Shown piece by piece: positions 61,681-64,000 of a stretch of DNA of 64,000 bases (positions within the stretch are counted from its first letter, which is position 1; each line of letters opens with the position of its first letter). A program made the position numbers and the translations under genes. Below the pieces are notes generated by a model, which saw only the letters and a list, made by a program, of their open reading frames with translations, did no database searches and was not told the origin of the DNA. Source of the DNA: Durusdinium trenchii (taxonomy: Eukaryota; Sar; Dinophyceae; Suessiales; Symbiodiniaceae); the NCBI GenBank assembly GCA_963970005.1, contig CAXAMN010025694.1, forward strand, positions 510,533 to 574,532. Reading direction: 5' to 3'.

Positions 61681-61695
61681 TCTAGCACTATAAAT

Positions 61696-64000
61696 AGATA
61701 AGGCCTTATACGGGCATTTGCACGTCAAAAGGTGCGGTAATATTGGTACGGATTATAGAAGGAATATGATTTAAATATAATATTGAATAGTATTTCATGT
61801 TACGTCTAGCCAAGCTCATATTTGGCCCGTGTTGGGCAGCACACACACGTATGGAAACTTCAGAGAGCTTCAAAGCCTCGTACAGGTGCATTCAACTAGC
61901 TAAAGGTGTCAACCAGCGACTGTGTCCATTCATCATTGGATCTGGGAGCGAGTTTCTGTTGAGGTGCCAACTAAAAGAGGTAACAATCTTGTTTCAGCTC
62001 TTCATAAAGGCTTTTCCAGGGCAATCGGTTATTATCTGACAATCATACATTTCCATTCGTCAGGAGACAACCTTGGTAATCCCCCGCATCAGGGACCGGC
62101 CCCAAATGCAATGTCAATCGGACAATGCGGTATTGAGCCCACTGCACTGTCAGAGCATGGGAGGCAACCAAAAAATGGCATCAAGACCTCAATCCATGGA
62201 AAATCAATCAAGATCTCATTCTTGCGGTGCAAGTCGGGAAATTTCTCAATCTGAAGGCGCGCCATGGGGTACTCGCACGTGAGCGCGGCTGTATATGGCG
62301 TTTGTTGGTGCCAATGATGGATCAAATATTGAAGGATGCATGTTTCTTGGTCAGGGCATCGAAGCAAAATGGGTACAAATATGGCGCCCTGATCCATTGG
62401 ACCGTCTATTTTGCCATCCTTTTTGGATGATATCCCATGGAGATGCGCTCAAAAATTGCTCACGCAACCAATCAGCATATTCGGCAGCATCATGCTGTCT
62501 CCTCTACTGGTGACTGGCCTTCCAAGTGGCATGGAGAGAATGGAACGGCTCATCCATATTGAGGTCAGCCAAGGCAACAGAGTCACCCAGCAAAAATATC
62601 TCGATATGTTGACCCCATGGATCCCACCAAGAAGGGGTGAAGCAAAACGTTCTTGGCTTTCTACTCACGGCGAATTCAGGCTCCTCCACGGAAGTTATCA
62701 TCAGGGATGGATGGGCAAAAGACCCCGCTAGCCCAGCCCCTACCACATTCTCAGGTAGTTGGAGCCCCAAGGGAGTCCACAGCACTAAGCTAAAGAAGGA
62801 GGTTCCAACTCGCACTGAAGGATGGTCCAGAGGCGTGAGCTCGTCGCGTAGCTCCATCGTTGCCCGGATGGATGCTTGTGCCACTGAACCTTTCTGCGAA
62901 GGGATGCCAGTGGTTACTTGATCCAGAACCAGAGCCCTCCCAAAGCGCTGCTGCCAAAATTCAGACATTCAGACATTTAGCTAACAGATACGCCGTGCCC
63001 GAGTAGCACTGAACCCATTTGAAGCAGCCTTTGAAGCGTCCAGACTCCGCATGAAACCATCCCAGACAAGTCCCATTCTTCAAAACCATCACCCAGAAAT
63101 GTGCATGCGTGGAAAATACGAAAACATATTCCAAAAGGCAGTGAGCTAGCATTTCACCCTGTAAGTCACCGCCTGAGCAAGCTGAGATCTCTGCAATATG
63201 GCTTGACGGATCCTCAGAAGAATCATCTGTCCAATCCCGTTGCCGCGCAGGGCTTGAAGAGCACCAAATAGCGGCTGATCTCCGAGGATCGATTGGAGAT
63301 ATCCAATCGCCAGGGAATGGTGAGTTGCGAATCCTCTGGCACTCCGTTCTTCTCCAAGTGCCTCAGTGGCGAGAATCGGGGGATTAGCTCTGTGTTGGTG
63401 CCAAGCCGGTGTTGGTGCCAAGCCGGCTAGGAGAGTCAGAATCTCTTTGATTCATTGCTAGGAGAGTCAGAATCTCTTTGATTCATTCTCTAGGCAGCGA
63501 TTCCTGCTTGGGGGATCTCAAACACTTGGCTTGTGCATCCCATGCCATGCAATTCCAGGCATTGTTCTCTGGGACCTTGAGGATCGATAGCCTGGTTAAA
63601 TTCTTCCACCGATTTCCCAAATATCTCCTGTTTCAACGGGCATGTGACACCGGCCTGCTACTATTGGTGCCACTCCTAGGAGGCGAATAATATCATTGGC
63701 AGGATGGAACCTTTTCTGGCCTAAAGCAAAAGTTGCGGTCCAAATTCATCTAATTAAATATATTTTTCTATTCAGGCATAATTTGACCAATAATTCGATC
63801 AAAGGATCTACATCGGATTTCGAAGATAAATCCGAGGGATTGTATTGTTCCTTAAATCTATTCTTGCCATTGTTCGCAATGGATTCGAATCCATCTTAGA
63901 TATAAAAGCATTTGGTAACATAAAACTCAAATATATATAGTATCCAAAATGTATTTCCGGGTGAAAAGCAAAAAATCTAGATAATTAAAACGAAATACAA
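61696..64000 (-). other. Right flank, unassigned minus-strand frames
   Basis: Minus frames at 62089-62397 (AALTCEYPMARLQIEKFPDL), 62504-62968 (VTTGIPSQKGSVAQASIRAT, VRVGTSFFSLVLWTPLGLQL) and 63146-63421 (LAIGYLQSILGDQPLFGALQ) are well composed and may be exons of one gene. They match no family I know. A short duplication (GGTGTTGGTGCCAAGCCGG; CTAGGAGAGTCAGAATCTC) lies at about 63393-63490. The last 300 bases turn AT-rich. Confidence 0.3.
62504..62968 (-). CDS. Unassigned minus-strand ORF
   Basis: About 150 codons: FWQQRFGRALVLDQVTTGIP, SIRATMELRDELTPLDHPSV, VVGAGLAGSFAHPSLMITSV. Composition looks coding; no domain is named. It is the longest frame in the right flank. Confidence 0.3.
   Translation of the reverse strand: MSEFWQQRFGRALVLDQVTTGIPSQKGSVAQASIRATMELRDELTPLDHPSVRVGTSFFSLVLWTPLGLQLPENVVGAGLAGSFAHPSLMITSVEEPEFAVSRKPRTFCFTPSWWDPWGQHIEIFLLGDSVALADLNMDEPFHSLHATWKASHQ

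Larger units (their letters stand above)
49181..61695 (-). mobile_element. Large DNA transposon encoding OTU-like protease, C5 methyltransferase and DDE-like transposase
   Basis: Both outer ends share an imperfect inverted sequence. The left end is ATATAGCGACGGACAAAG then ACTTAGAATAT; the right, reversed, is TATAGTGCTAGACAACC then ACTTAGAACAT. Inside each end, copies of CACTTAGAACA-like words are clustered (49194-49420 and 61490-61680). Between them lies one minus-strand spliced gene of about 17 exons, covering 61322 to about 50038. No clean target duplication was found, so the limits are approximate. The DDE-like exon and terminal structure argue for a cut-and-paste DNA transposon; no reverse transcriptase is present. 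Confidence 0.6.

Noticed and set aside
49181..61695. Interpretation as a LINE with methyltransferase (SymbioLINE type)
   Set aside because: No reverse transcriptase or endonuclease motifs were found, and the DDE-like core and inverted ends point to a DNA transposon.
1..64000. CRISPR array, bacterial operons, Shine-Dalgarno sites or terminators
   Set aside because: Repeats lack spacer structure, and the split genes with AG|G acceptors are eukaryotic.
1..64000. Relict dinoflagellate spliced leader next to genes
   Set aside because: No convincing match to the conserved leader core was seen upstream of the hydrolase or other genes.

Overview
The window looks like nuclear DNA of a dinoflagellate, most likely a Symbiodiniaceae/Suessiales relative. 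This is inferred from gene structure, not from a marker gene. Coding sequence is cut into short exons whose acceptors nearly always read AG|G. Donors are a mix of GT, GC and GA; examples are the GC donor at 23342, the GA donor at 19882 and the GA donor at 34759. The genes present suit a protist: MORN-repeat and fibronectin-III proteins, a one-domain voltage-gated channel with an EF-hand, and an AVL9-type DENN protein. No tRNA, rRNA, CRISPR array or bacterial operon was seen.

Layout. 1-2.1 kb: no clear gene. 2.1-8.3 kb (+): exons of a protein with about six fibronectin type III domains. 8.3-15.6 kb: one 275-residue unknown ORF and scattered exon-like islands. 15.8-16.8 kb (+): an uninterrupted membrane-anchored alpha/beta hydrolase. 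18.4-23.6 kb (+): an unknown terminal exon, then a voltage-gated cation channel (S1-S6 plus EF-hand). 26.0-30.5 kb (+): AVL9-like DENN gene with a 21-bp minisatellite in one intron. 34.3-46.3 kb (+): MORN gene with roughly one motif per exon, split by a complete 7.9-kb Ty1/copia retrotransposon (34842-42758, minus strand) with 223-bp LTRs, a GATAG target-site duplication, and a methyltransferase-like domain between protease and integrase. 46.9-49.2 kb: an abrupt AT-rich island. 49.2-61.7 kb (-): a large, apparently undescribed DNA transposon. 61.7-64 kb: unassigned open frames.

The most interesting object is the 12.5-kb element at 49181-61695. One minus-strand spliced gene of about 17 exons encodes, in order, a possible AP2-like N-terminus, unknown modules, an OTU-like cysteine protease, a DNA cytosine-5 methyltransferase whose motifs join in frame across exon junctions, and a DDE-like transposase. 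Its introns carry an 11-nt motif, TGTTCTAAGTG, often 3-22 nt upstream of the acceptor. The same motif is repeated at both element ends, and a 148-bp MITE-like unit inside one intron has it as a perfect 12-bp terminal inverted repeat. This links transposon ends, introns and splicing.

Most exon boundaries were set by reading frame, phase continuity and the AG|G rule, without transcript evidence; those given as approximate are so.
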